Positions 1 through 7,853 of a DNA stretch of 64,000 nt are shown piece after piece (the stretch's first letter is position 1; each line of letters starts with the position of its first letter). Both the position numbers and the translations under genes were made by a program. Origin of the DNA: CALMEC01 sp964628685 (lineage in GTDB: Bacteria; Actinomycetota; Thermoleophilia; Miltoncostaeales; Miltoncostaeaceae); the NCBI GenBank assembly GCA_964628685.1, contig CAZVNM010000007.1, forward strand, positions 1 to 64,000, read 5' to 3'. The notes below the pieces were generated by a model. It saw only the letters and a list, made by a program, of their open reading frames with translations. It was not told where the DNA came from and ran no database searches.

Positions 1-367
1 CGCCAACACGTCCTCCTCCCTACTCTCAGGTAGAGAGGATACCACGACGTCGGCACCGAAGGTGGAGACCGCCGTCACCGGCGAGTCCTCCGAAGCACCC
101 GACTCGGTTCGTGGGATAGGCGTGGCCGCTAGTTCGCAACCAAGACGATGACCTTCCCGCTGTCAGCGGCGATGCCGTGATGTCTGCTCATGCGTTGAAC
201 GCAGCGGAGCCCTGGCTGCGAGCGCGACAATGGCATCGTTCACGGGTGATCGGGAAGCGGCTTCATGTGCCTCACGGGCGGTCTCGCGCGAGGTTCAAGG
301 ATCGCCGGATGCTCCCCCGCGCCCGCGGCGGCGGTGTGGCCGCCTATGGGTCGAGCTGCATGAGACC
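1..367. other. Left-edge region with no secure gene
   Basis: I see no convincing complete gene here. On the minus strand there is a purine-rich Shine-Dalgarno-like run near positions 10-20, followed by GTG/TTG codons at 9-4 that leave the window, so a leftward gene may begin here. A 20-codon minus-strand frame at 129-191 ends in VIVLVAN and then a TAG stop. It faintly resembles the first strand of a PIN domain. Neither is strong enough to call as a gene. Confidence 0.3.
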
Positions 368-808
368 CTACGGCGTGGTCTTAGCACCCGACGACCACCA
401 TGGTTCCGCCTGCTCGTCGATAGCTCGAATCACCTCCGCGGCAATCTGTGCGTACCATTCATCGGAACGCACCGGCTCCGGATCGTCATAGGTTCGCGGC
501 CCGAATGAGAGCCAGTCACCGTCCGCAAATTCCAGACGGGGACGGTTCTTTGGATCGACATGCTGTGCCGTCACTTCTTTCGGGCCTGCTGTTCCCCAGA
601 CGTCTGTGATCCCGTCCGGCGGACACGCTGCGACCTCGACGACGAACCTGCCGCCGGCAGAGTAGAACTGGAATGTGATCAGATCGATGCGCTTGTCGGT
701 GATGCGCCGCAGGTGCGGAAACGAGCCGGTGAATCCCCGTGGACGAAGATGGTCGCGGATCGCTCGGCGCAACGCCCTGTCCACCGCCGCTCGAGCGGTC
801 GTCGTCAT
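368..808 (-). CDS. DUF4304 domain-containing protein
   Basis: About 146 residues. The N-terminal helix (AVDRALRRAIRDHLRPRGF), then an arginine-rich strand and an LITFQFYSAGGRF core strand, fits the DUF4304 family, whose function is unknown. I chose the ATG at 808 because its ATGA overlaps the stop of the short VapC-like frame just upstream, and because the longer reading frame back to 943 has no family-like sequence. It is the last gene of a three-part minus-strand cassette behind a VapB-like antitoxin, so it is probably translated by coupling from that message. No signal peptide or membrane segment is visible. Confidence 0.7.
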   Translation of the reverse strand: MTTTARAAVDRALRRAIRDHLRPRGFTGSFPHLRRITDKRIDLITFQFYSAGGRFVVEVAACPPDGITDVWGTAGPKEVTAQHVDPKNRPRLEFADGDWLSFGPRTYDDPEPVRSDEWYAQIAAEVIRAIDEQAEPWWSSGAKTTP

Positions 809-864
809 CGGCCCTCGTTTCCCGAGTTCGGCCCGCCCCACGCAGACGTGGCGACCACGATCAC
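805..864 (-). pseudogene. Relic of a VapC-type PIN toxin (first 19 codons)
   Basis: This short frame begins with GTG at 864, overlapping the stop of the VapB-like gene in a GTGA tetranucleotide, as toxin genes often do in VapBC pairs. It reads VIVVATSAW and then unrelated residues to a TGA at 805-807. A typical VapC begins with a hydrophobic strand followed by DTSxW; here the metal-binding Asp of that motif is Ala and the rest of the domain is gone. I infer a decayed toxin whose start has survived as a bridge to the DUF4304 gene. Chance resemblance cannot be excluded for so short a match. Confidence 0.5.
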
Positions 865-1055
865 GTCGACCTGCGGCGCCTCGACGGTACACGCAGCTGG
901 TCCTCGGTCCCGCCGAACAGCGCCAGCCTCCGGGCACTTTCACGTTCGATCAGCGCACGAAGCGCCTCGCGGACCAACACGGTCTTATCGGCGATGCCCG
1001 TCAGACGCTGTGCCTCGGCCAGCAGATCATCGTCCAGTGCGAGCGTCGTCCGCAT
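861..1055 (-). CDS. VapB-family type II antitoxin
   Basis: 64 residues beginning MRTTLALDDDLLAEAQRLTG, the ribbon-helix-helix start of VapB antitoxins, followed by a helix carrying VREALRALIERE. Such proteins bind their own operator as dimers and use the C-terminus to block a PIN-domain RNase toxin. The ATG at 1055 follows a GGGGAGG-type ribosome site. The expected VapC is missing: only its first codons remain downstream, followed by a DUF4304 gene. The antitoxin is therefore an orphan, or it serves a toxin encoded elsewhere. Confidence 0.8.
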   Translation of the reverse strand: MRTTLALDDDLLAEAQRLTGIADKTVLVREALRALIERESARRLALFGGTEDQLRVPSRRRRST

Positions 1056-1160
1056 TCGATCCTCCCCGATGCATGAAGAACGACATCAAATGAGGCTACA
1101 AGTGGCAACCGGAAGCCGTCGGTCCACGAGACTCGACCGCCCGTTCGGTCGCCTCCATGG

Positions 1161-1802
1161 TCAGAGGAGGTCCCGCTCCTTGGCCACCGCCAGCGCCTGC
1201 ACCCGATTGTGTGCGTCCAGCTTGGTGAAGAGCGACCGGGTGTGGCTCTTGACGGTGTTGGGCGAAAGGCCCGCCTCCTCCGCGATCTCCTTGGTCGTCA
1301 GGCCACGGGCGATCAGGTGCAGCACGTCGGTCTCACGGGCGGTGAGCGCGCTGTCGGCGGGGGTCTCCCGCCCACGCCTGGGAAGCGCGGCTCCCGCGAT
1401 GCGCGGGTCGATGACCCCGCGTCCGTGCACCACCTGAAGAAGTGCGGTCAGCAGGTTCTGCTCGTTGGCGTCCTTGAACAGGCAGGCCGACGCCCCGGCC
1501 TTGAGGCAGCTGCGCACGGCGAGCTCCTCCGGGTACGCGGTGAGGATGACGATCTTCGTGTCGGGCTGACGTTCCTTGATGCGCTCGCAGATCGTCGCCG
1601 CCGGCAGGTCCGGCAGACGCAGGTCGAGCAGGAGGACATCGGGACGAAACTGCTCGCAGCGAACGATCGCCTCGGCCCCGGTGCGCGCCTCCCCCACCAG
1701 CTCGAAGAAGCGGCTGCCGCCGAACACCAGGCGCATCCCGGCCACGACGATGGGGTGGTCGTCCGCGACGACCACCGAGTGCGGACGGCGGGCGATCGTC
1801 AT
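1161..1802 (-). CDS. NarL/FixJ-type response regulator with LuxR DNA-binding domain
   Basis: 213 residues. The receiver domain (about 8-125) has the acidic pair D14/D15, phosphoacceptor D60 in DVLLLDLRLPD, Thr88 and Lys110. A LuxR-type helix-turn-helix (about 150-210) contains LTARETDVLHLIARGLTTKE and SPNTVKSHTRSL. It is the DNA-binding output of a two-component system. Its ATG overlaps the stop of the histidine kinase in an ATGA, so the two are translationally coupled. The divergent neighbour is a zinc alcohol dehydrogenase. A palindrome upstream of that gene and of a second dehydrogenase is a candidate target, by inference only. Confidence 0.93.
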   Translation of the reverse strand: MTIARRPHSVVVADDHPIVVAGMRLVFGGSRFFELVGEARTGAEAIVRCEQFRPDVLLLDLRLPDLPAATICERIKERQPDTKIVILTAYPEELAVRSCLKAGASACLFKDANEQNLLTALLQVVHGRGVIDPRIAGAALPRRGRETPADSALTARETDVLHLIARGLTTKEIAEEAGLSPNTVKSHTRSLFTKLDAHNRVQALAVAKERDLL

Positions 1803-3049
1803 CGCGGCACCTGGGTTCGCATCGTCGCCCCGGTGTCGTCGCTCGCACCGAAGCGCATGTCACCGCCGTGCCGGCGCACCTCGTCGCGGAGCATGCCGAG
1901 CCCCATCCCACCGAACGGCTCCGAATGGCCGATCCCCACGCCGTCGTCCTGCACCACCAGCTCGACTCGGTCGGGGGTGTAGGCGAGGGTGACGATCACC
2001 TCGGCGGCCCGCGCGTGGCGTTCGACGTTGCGAAGGCCCTCGTGCATCACGCGGGTGAGCAGATCCTCACGATCCGCGTCGATCTCAGCGGGCTCACCCA
2101 GCACCAGCAGATGTGCGGCCACGCCCGAGCGCGTGGTGAAGGCGGCGATGTCCTCACGCAGCATGACGGCGAGCACTCCGGACGGGCGCTGGGGCCGCGA
2201 GAGCGCGTTGAGCGTCCCGCGGAACGCCGCGGCCGCGCCGGCCACCTGCTGCTCCAGGGACGTGAGGTGGGCGATGAGGTCGGCTCCACCCGTGGCGGCG
2301 CTGGCCCGCGCGGCCCGCGCCGTGATGCCCAGCCCGAACAGGCGCTGGCCGAAATCGTCGTGCAGCGACCGCGCGAGCCGACGCCGTTCGCGGCCCGCGG
2401 CCACCTCCTCCACGCGCGCCCTGTCCCGTGCCGCGGCCAGCGCGGCGCCCGCGTAGGTGCACAGGCGCGTGAGCGCGGTGATGACCGCTGCGCTGAAGGT
2501 GCGTCCGTCACGCAGCCCGGCGTGCAGGACGCCGCGAACCTCCCCGCCGAACGAGACCGGTACCGCGGTGAGCGCGCCGATCCCCTCGCTCTCCGCCACC
2601 AGCCGCACGAGGTCGGGGTCGAACGGCGCCGATCCGTAGTCGTCCACCTGGTGGGTGCGGCCGGTCGAGAGGACCTGCCCACCCACCCCCTCCCCCGCCG
2701 CGATGCGAAGGCCTGGCAGCCGCGACCCGCGGTTTCCGAGGACGGCCTTCAGCTCCAGCCGGTCCAGGCAGTGGTGCTGCTCGCACGGCTGGGCATGGTC
2801 ACAGCCGGCGACGCGCAGCGAGAACGCCACCAGGTCGACGGCGATCAACCGGCTCACCTCCGAGACGGTCGACCATGCGATGCGCGAGACGACGAGCTCG
2901 CGGAAGAGGCGCTGGCCCGCGGCATCCGCACGGGCGAGGAGATTGAGGTCCGAGGAGCGGCTGATCGTGCCGACGGCGTCTGTGCCCACGTCGCCCTTTC
3001 GAAGCGGTCGGTCCACCCTACCCCTCTTCCGCGCCGCGGTCGACTCCAT
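1799..3049 (-). CDS. GAF-domain sensor histidine kinase (HisKA_3 type)
   Basis: 416 residues with no membrane segment, so probably cytosolic. A GAF domain spans about 50-205. The dimerisation/phosphotransfer helix has H230 in RSLHDDFGQRL. The HATPase domain (about 310-415) has an N box (HEGLRNVERHA), DDGVGI and GGMGLGML. It phosphorylates the overlapping NarL-type regulator. The GAF domain holds a cysteine/histidine cluster (C83, C89, C94, H85, H92, H93) that could bind a metal or sense redox. I chose the ATG at 3049 because AAGGGTGAG lies just upstream; the frame runs open to 3142. That start lies inside a perfect inverted repeat, which may fold over the ribosome site. Confidence 0.9.
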   Translation of the reverse strand: MESTAARKRGRVDRPLRKGDVGTDAVGTISRSSDLNLLARADAAGQRLFRELVVSRIAWSTVSEVSRLIAVDLVAFSLRVAGCDHAQPCEQHHCLDRLELKAVLGNRGSRLPGLRIAAGEGVGGQVLSTGRTHQVDDYGSAPFDPDLVRLVAESEGIGALTAVPVSFGGEVRGVLHAGLRDGRTFSAAVITALTRLCTYAGAALAAARDRARVEEVAAGRERRRLARSLHDDFGQRLFGLGITARAARASAATGGADLIAHLTSLEQQVAGAAAAFRGTLNALSRPQRPSGVLAVMLREDIAAFTTRSGVAAHLLVLGEPAEIDADREDLLTRVMHEGLRNVERHARAAEVIVTLAYTPDRVELVVQDDGVGIGHSEPFGGMGLGMLRDEVRRHGGDMRFGASDDTGATMRTQVPR

Positions 3050-3071
3050 CTCACCCTTTCGGGTGAGATGG
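3046..3071. promoter_or_regulatory. Perfect inverted repeat, operator-like (copy 1 of TCACCC-N4-GGGTGA)
   Basis: Two 11-base arms separated by TTTC form a perfect inverted repeat. Its core TCACCC-N4-GGGTGA occupies 3051-3066. It overlaps the start codon and ribosome site of the histidine kinase on the minus strand and lies about 100 bases upstream of the divergent alcohol dehydrogenase start. The same core occurs at 5708-5723 about 88 bases upstream of a second alcohol dehydrogenase. I infer a regulator binding site; folding as an RNA hairpin over the kinase ribosome site is an alternative. Confidence 0.6.
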
Positions 3072-3165
3072 ACGGGCCGGATCCCCCGGGCGCGTCCCCA
3101 CTCTCGTAGGCTGGACCCGATGGGCGCCGGTGCCCATCCCACGCCGACCGACCGGGAGCACCGAC

Positions 3166-4239
3166 ATGGCCGAGACGATGCGCGCCGCCGTCTACAAGGA
3201 CGTCCGGGACATCCACATCGAGGAGGTCCCCATCCCCCGCTGCGGTCCCACCGACGCCATCGTCAGGGTGACGACGACGAGCATCTGCGGCACCGACTCG
3301 CACATCTGGCGCGGCGAGTACCCCGTGGCGCAGGGGCGCGTGGTCGGCCACGAGCCGGTGGGCGTCGTGCACGAGGTGGGCGACGCGGTGCAGGGATACC
3401 AACCCGGCGACCGCGTGGTGGTGGGTGCGATCACCCCGTGCGGCACGTGCTACTTCTGCCAGTCCGGTGACTTCTCGCAGTGCGCGGGATACGAGGACCA
3501 GTGGGGCATCATCGGCGGGTGGCGCCTCGGCAACTCCGCCGACGGCGTGCAGGCCGAATACTTCCGCGTGCCGTACGCGCAGGCCAATATGGCACACATC
3601 CCGGAGGGGCTCTCGGACGAGGATGTCCTGTTCGTCACCGACATCGCCACGACGGGCATCGCCGCGGTCGAAACCGCGGAGGTCCAGCTGGGCGATTCGG
3701 TCGTGATCTTCGCCCAGGGGCCGATCGGGCTCTGCGCCACCGCCGGCGCGCGGCTGCGCGGTGCCGGCCTCGTGATCGCGGTCGACGCCAACGAGCGGCG
3801 CCTTGAGTTCGCACGCGCACTCGGTGCGGACGTGGTCATCGACTACACGCAGGAGGACCCGGTCGCCAAGGTCAAGGCGCTCACCGAGGGGCGTGGGGCC
3901 GACGTGGCGATTGAGGCGCTCGGAATCCAGGAGACGTTCGAGAATTGCCTCAAGGCCGTGCGCCCCGCCGGCATGGTCTCGTCGCTGGGCGTCTACGGGG
4001 ACAAGATCTCGATCCCGCTCGAGGCGTTCGTGTACGGGATCGGCGACATCGACATCCGCACCACCCTCTGCCCCGGCGGCAAGAAGCGGCTGAACGCCCT
4101 CATGAACCTGGTGAAGACCGGCCGGCTCAACCTGAAGCAGCTCATCACCCACCGCTACGGCCTCGATGACATCGAGGAGGCCTACCACCTCTTCTCCAAT
4201 CAGGAGGACGGGGTGTGCAAGATCGCGATCACCCCCTGA
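3166..4239 (+). CDS. Zinc-dependent alcohol dehydrogenase (MDR family)
   Basis: 357 residues. The GroES-like domain has catalytic zinc ligands C41 (ICGTD), H62 and E63 (GHEP) and a structural zinc site C92, C95, C98 and C106. The Rossmann domain carries QGPIGLCATAGA. Family members oxidise alcohols or reduce aldehydes/ketones with NAD(P); the substrate cannot be read from sequence. The ATG at 3166 follows GGGAG at a good distance, and the frame upstream of it has no family-like sequence. It is divergent from the two-component genes and followed after 24 bases by an FmdB-type zinc ribbon gene. The palindrome upstream is shared with the second dehydrogenase. Confidence 0.92.
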   Translation: MAETMRAAVYKDVRDIHIEEVPIPRCGPTDAIVRVTTTSICGTDSHIWRGEYPVAQGRVVGHEPVGVVHEVGDAVQGYQPGDRVVVGAITPCGTCYFCQSGDFSQCAGYEDQWGIIGGWRLGNSADGVQAEYFRVPYAQANMAHIPEGLSDEDVLFVTDIATTGIAAVETAEVQLGDSVVIFAQGPIGLCATAGARLRGAGLVIAVDANERRLEFARALGADVVIDYTQEDPVAKVKALTEGRGADVAIEALGIQETFENCLKAVRPAGMVSSLGVYGDKISIPLEAFVYGIGDIDIRTTLCPGGKKRLNALMNLVKTGRLNLKQLITHRYGLDDIEEAYHLFSNQEDGVCKIAITP

Positions 4240-4263
4240 CCCCCCCGACGGACGGACGACCCG

Positions 4264-4524
4264 ATGCCCAGCTATGACCTGCACTGCACCGCATGCGACA
4301 CCGCGTTCGAGCTCTTTCGCCAGCGGTTCCTGACCGACGACGAGAAGGTCTGCCCCTCCTGCGGTGGGGCCGCCGAGACCCTCCTCACGGGGTTCGTCTC
4401 GTCACGCCCGGCCCGCGACGCCGCCACACCGACGGTGCGGAACTACGCGGGCCACGGCGGCGGGTGCTCCTGCTGCTCGGGCGGCGGGGCGGGCACGCGC
4501 GCCGACTGGCTGACCTCGCGCTGA
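4264..4524 (+). CDS. FmdB-family zinc ribbon protein
   Basis: 86 residues starting MPSYDLHCTACDTAFELF, the hallmark of the FmdB putative regulatory family: a CxxC near the N-terminus and a second CPSC that close a zinc ribbon. A Gly/Cys-rich segment (GGGCSCCSGGG) follows near the C-terminus. The name derives from genes near the amide-inducible fmd operon; its molecular role is unproven. It follows the alcohol dehydrogenase closely and is probably co-transcribed with it. A strong hairpin terminator comes directly after. Confidence 0.88.
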   Translation: MPSYDLHCTACDTAFELFRQRFLTDDEKVCPSCGGAAETLLTGFVSSRPARDAATPTVRNYAGHGGGCSCCSGGGAGTRADWLTSR

Positions 4525-4528
4525 CCGC

Positions 4529-4558
4529 ACCGGGGACGGGTGCGCCACCGTCCCCGGT
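4529..4558. terminator. Bidirectional hairpin between convergent genes
   Basis: A perfect 11-base stem (ACCGGGGACGG pairing with CCGTCCCCGGT) closes an 8-base loop. It lies between the FmdB gene stop (4524) and the stop of the opposing dehydrogenase (4574). There is no long T tract on either strand, as is common in high-GC genomes. Confidence 0.75.
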
Positions 4559-4573
4559 CGGCCGGCGGACGCG

Positions 4574-5620
4574 TCAGGCCGAGAGCACGACCTTCAGCGC
4601 CTTGTTGTCGGCGGCGTTCGCGAACACGTCCCACGCGTCGTCGATCTCCGACAGCTTGAAGTTGTGCGTCCCCATCTTCTGCGAGGGGATGCGGCCCGAG
4701 GCCACCATCTTCATGAGCGTCGGCGTGGAGGTTGCGTCCACGAGCCCCATCGCGATGTTGAGGTTCTGGATCCAGAGCGCCTCCATGGGGAACTCCACCG
4801 GCACCCCGTGCACACCGATGTTGGCCACGCTGCCGCGCGGACGCACCAGCGAGATCGCCGTCTGCAGGGTCTCCGGGTAGCCGACGGCCTCGATCGCGAC
4901 GTCCACACCCAGACCGTCGGTCATGTCCATCACCTTCTCGCGGCAGCCCTCACCCGCGTGGACCGTGTCGGTGGCCCCGAACTCCCTGGCCATCTCCAGC
5001 CGGTAGTCGTCGACGTCGATCCCGATGATGCGCGACGCGCCGTAGAGACCCGTGGTCAGCACCGATGCGAGGCCGACCGCGCCCGTTCCGACGATGGCGA
5101 CGACGTCGCCCGGCTTGACGCCGCCCGCGAGGACCCCCACCTCGAAGCCGGTGGGCAGCGAGTCGGAGAGGAAGACCGCCTGCTGGTCGGTGACCCCCTC
5201 GGGCACCTTATGCAGGGAGAAGTCGGCGTGCGGGACGCGCACGTACTCGGCCAGGGTGCCGTCGATCCTGTGGCCCAGGATCCAGCCGATGCCGGCGTCG
5301 TTGGACTGGCAGTGGTCGGGGTGGCCCTGTTGACAGAACTGGCACGACCCGCACTTGGTGATGCACGAGACGATGACGCGGTCGCCCTTCTTGAAGTTGT
5401 TGACGCCCGACCCGACGTCGACGATGGTGCCGACGCCCTCGTGCCCGAGCGTGCGGCCCGCGTCGACCGACGCCACGTCCCCCTTGAGGATGTGCAGGTC
5501 GGTGCCGCAGATGGTCGTGGTCTCGATCTGGACGATCGCGTCGGTGGGCGCGTCCACCGTGGGATCGTCCACCGTCTCCCAGCTCTTCTGACCTGGCCCG
5601 CCGTATACCAGTGCCTTCAC
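4574..5620 (-). CDS. Zinc-dependent alcohol dehydrogenase, second copy
   Basis: 348 residues. Catalytic zinc ligands are C38 (ICGTD), H60 and E61, with structural zinc cysteines C90, C93, C96 and C104 and a nucleotide loop GTGAVGLASVL. It belongs to the same MDR superfamily as the gene at 3166 but is clearly divergent in sequence. I chose the GTG at 5620 because AGGAGGG precedes it by an ideal distance; the upstream ATG at 5680 lacks a comparable site and adds residues unlike the family. The operator-like palindrome at 5708 lies 88 bases upstream. It converges on the FmdB gene. Confidence 0.92.
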   Translation of the reverse strand: MKALVYGGPGQKSWETVDDPTVDAPTDAIVQIETTTICGTDLHILKGDVASVDAGRTLGHEGVGTIVDVGSGVNNFKKGDRVIVSCITKCGSCQFCQQGHPDHCQSNDAGIGWILGHRIDGTLAEYVRVPHADFSLHKVPEGVTDQQAVFLSDSLPTGFEVGVLAGGVKPGDVVAIVGTGAVGLASVLTTGLYGASRIIGIDVDDYRLEMAREFGATDTVHAGEGCREKVMDMTDGLGVDVAIEAVGYPETLQTAISLVRPRGSVANIGVHGVPVEFPMEALWIQNLNIAMGLVDATSTPTLMKMVASGRIPSQKMGTHNFKLSEIDDAWDVFANAADNKALKVVLSA

Positions 5621-5707
5621 GTGACCCTCCTGGATCGTTGTCGGTGTCCCGAACGTACGAAGGGACATCACGCGTTCCAAGCGTGATCGACCGGAAACGC
5701 CCGGATT

Positions 5708-5723
5708 TCACCCGATCGGGTGA
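5708..5723. promoter_or_regulatory. Perfect 16-base palindrome TCACCCGATCGGGTGA (copy 2)
   Basis: It matches the core of the inverted repeat at 3051-3066 in both arms and spacer length, with a different spacer. It sits 88 bases upstream of the GTG start of the second alcohol dehydrogenase, so the two copies have nearly the same distance to their dehydrogenase starts. I infer a shared operator. Confidence 0.6.
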
Positions 5724-5770
5724 TGCACCGCAGTGTGAGGTGACCAGGAGGGGGCGAGGGGTCGCGGCTG

Positions 5771-5989
5771 TCAGTCGCCCTTGATCCGGGTGAGCGCCGA
5801 CCCCTTGTGGGCGGCCACGTGGTCGGTCCTGTCGCTCGCGATCTCGTACTGCGGGTCGTCCTCACTCGCCCGCCGGCGGTGGCCCTTGTAGGTGAAGTCG
5901 GACGTGTGGACCTTGGTGATCGTGCCCGAGACCCGCCCGGCCTCGGAGTTCCAGCTCACGTGGTCGCCCACGCGGAAGCGATCGGACAT
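5771..5989 (-). CDS. DUF2945/HVA1-family small protein
   Basis: 72 residues with RVGDHVSWNSEAGRVSGTITKV, an SH3/Tudor-like barrel typical of the HVA1 (hypervirulence-associated, DUF2945) family, whose function is unknown. I chose the ATG at 5989 because GGGAGG lies just upstream; the frame can be extended only five codons more. Highly charged, no signal peptide, probably cytosolic. Confidence 0.8.
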   Translation of the reverse strand: MSDRFRVGDHVSWNSEAGRVSGTITKVHTSDFTYKGHRRRASEDDPQYEIASDRTDHVAAHKGSALTRIKGD

Positions 5990-6251
5990 GACGGTGCCTC
6001 CCATCGGGTGTGTGGGGCCGGTCCGTTCACACCCGGACGCGGCCGTTGCCTTTTCGCGTGTGTCGCCCGCAGGCGAGGACCGAAACCCTCGGGGTCGATG
6101 ACGAACATCGGATCGGGTCGAACCGTGCCGACGGGGTACGAGAGCCCCAGGTGACGAGACGACGGCCGCCGTTCGGTGCGGCCCCGTGACGGAGGGAGAC
6201 GACGATCGAGGCGATCAGTCAGATCTGCGGGGCCACATGCGGGGTGCCGGC

Positions 6252-6833
6252 ATGACTGGACCCGACGCGTCCGGCGGCGGGGGCGGCGAGCTCTGGACCA
6301 TCGGCCACTGGGTGTCGCCGGAGGACGTGTTCCTGGAGCCGCTGCGGTCCGCCGGCATCGACACGATCGTCGACGTGCGCTCCATCCCCGGATCGCGCCG
6401 AAGCCCCCAGTTCGGACGCGACACGATGCCCGTCTGGCTCCGTGAGGCGGGCATCGACTACCTGCACATCGAAGAGCTCGGTGGACGCCGGCGAAAGCAG
6501 CCGGATGTGCCGCCGGACATCAACGCCGGCTGGCAGAACCGAAGCTTCAAGAACTACGCCGACCACACCCTCACCGACGAGTATCGGCGCGGGATCGACC
6601 GGCTGACGGACCTGGCGCGCGAGCACCGGGTGTGCGTCATGTGCGGCGAGCCGACCCCGTGGCGCTGCCACCGCTCCCTGATCGCCGACACCCTCACCGC
6701 CCGCGGATGGACCGTGTGGCACCTCTCCACCACCAGCTCGCCGCGACGCCACCAGCTGGGCGCCTGGGGTGCCGACCCCGTGATCGCCGCCGACGGCACG
6801 GTCACCTATCCCCCGTCCCCCGCCGCCGCCTGA
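6252..6833 (+). CDS. DUF488 family protein
   Basis: About 193 residues. The family signature is complete: TIGHW at the N-terminus, then IVDVRSIPGSRRSPQF, a LGGRRRK stretch, and near the C-terminus VCVMCGE and WRCHRSLIAD. The conserved Cys and CHR motif suggest a small catalytic or metal-binding fold, but no reaction is established for the family. The start is uncertain: GTG 6186 and ATG 6237 are in frame. I prefer ATG 6252 because it leaves a normal short lead before TIGHW. Followed after 47 bases by an SDR gene. Confidence 0.85.
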   Translation: MTGPDASGGGGGELWTIGHWVSPEDVFLEPLRSAGIDTIVDVRSIPGSRRSPQFGRDTMPVWLREAGIDYLHIEELGGRRRKQPDVPPDINAGWQNRSFKNYADHTLTDEYRRGIDRLTDLAREHRVCVMCGEPTPWRCHRSLIADTLTARGWTVWHLSTTSSPRRHQLGAWGADPVIAADGTVTYPPSPAAA

Positions 6834-6880
6834 CCGCATCCACCGACCCCGCACACGCCCGACCGCAGGAGAGTGACCCC

Positions 6881-7693
6881 GTGGACCTCCGAATCACCGA
6901 TCGCACAGCCGTCATCTCCGGCGCCGCCGGGACGATCGCCCACGAGACCGCGCGCATCCTCCTGGACGAGGGCTGCCGTCTCATCCTGACCGACATCGAC
7001 GAGGAGGAGCTCGCCCAGTCGGTCGACCGGCTGGCGGGCGGCGCCCGCGTGCGCATGGTGGTTGCCGACCTGGCCGATCCGCGGGGTGCTCCCACGGTCG
7101 CGCGTGAGGGTGTGCGCGACGACGCGGAGTGGCAGCCCCAGATCATGCTGCACGCCGCCGGAGTGACCGGCGCCAAGGGCGACCCCCTGGACGACATCAC
7201 CGACGAGGACTGGGCCCACGCGTGGACCACCGACTTCATGAGCGGGGTATGGATGTCGCGCGCGTTCATCCCCGCGATGCGGCGGGCGGGCTGGGGCCGC
7301 GTCGTGTTCGTCACCTCGGAGAACGCCGCCCAGCCGTATCCGGACGAGGCCGTCTACAACGCGGCGAAGGCCGCGATGCTCAACTTCTCGAAGTCGCTCA
7401 GCCAGATCTGCGCGCAGCAGGGCGTCCTGATCAACTGCGTCGCACCGGCCTTCATCGCCTCGGACATGACCGACCAGATGATGCGCCGCCGCGCCGCGGA
7501 GCGCGGCACCGACATGGACGAGGCCATCGAGAGCTTCCTGCGCGAGGAACGCCCGCATCTGGCGCTCAGGCGTCGCGGTCGTCCCGAGGAGGTGGCCTTC
7601 ATCATCGCGTGTCTCCTGTCCGAGCGCGCGTCGTTCGTGAACGGCGCCAACTACCGCATCGACGGCGGCGCGGTGCAGGCGATGAACATCTGA
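6881..7693 (+). CDS. Short-chain dehydrogenase/reductase
   Basis: 270 residues with a classical SDR layout: cofactor loop SGAAGTIAHETA at the N-terminus, HAAGV in place of the usual NNAG, catalytic Ser in VTSENAA and YNAAK as the Tyr-x3-Lys pair. The C-terminus VNGANYRIDGGAV is typical. The substrate is unknown; the cofactor is NAD(H) or NADP(H). The GTG at 6881 follows GCAGGAGA. The open frame extends upstream into the DUF488 gene but without family similarity. Confidence 0.9.
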   Translation: MDLRITDRTAVISGAAGTIAHETARILLDEGCRLILTDIDEEELAQSVDRLAGGARVRMVVADLADPRGAPTVAREGVRDDAEWQPQIMLHAAGVTGAKGDPLDDITDEDWAHAWTTDFMSGVWMSRAFIPAMRRAGWGRVVFVTSENAAQPYPDEAVYNAAKAAMLNFSKSLSQICAQQGVLINCVAPAFIASDMTDQMMRRRAAERGTDMDEAIESFLREERPHLALRRRGRPEEVAFIIACLLSERASFVNGANYRIDGGAVQAMNI

Positions 7694-7853
7694 CGGTGAC
7701 GGGGCGCTGTCCGGCGTCAACGTCCTGCCGCGTGTCGCGCGTGCACGGGGGTACGAGCCGGATGAGGCCCGCGGCGCGAGACCGATGCCGAGCCGTGCCC
7801 GCCCGCGGCACATGGGAGGCCCGCCCGCCGTGCGCCACACAGAAAGGACCGTC

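Noticed and set aside
177..508. Plus-strand frames near the left edge
   Set aside because: Arg/Ser-rich composition, no ribosome site and no family-like motifs; overlapped on the other strand by the DUF4304 gene.
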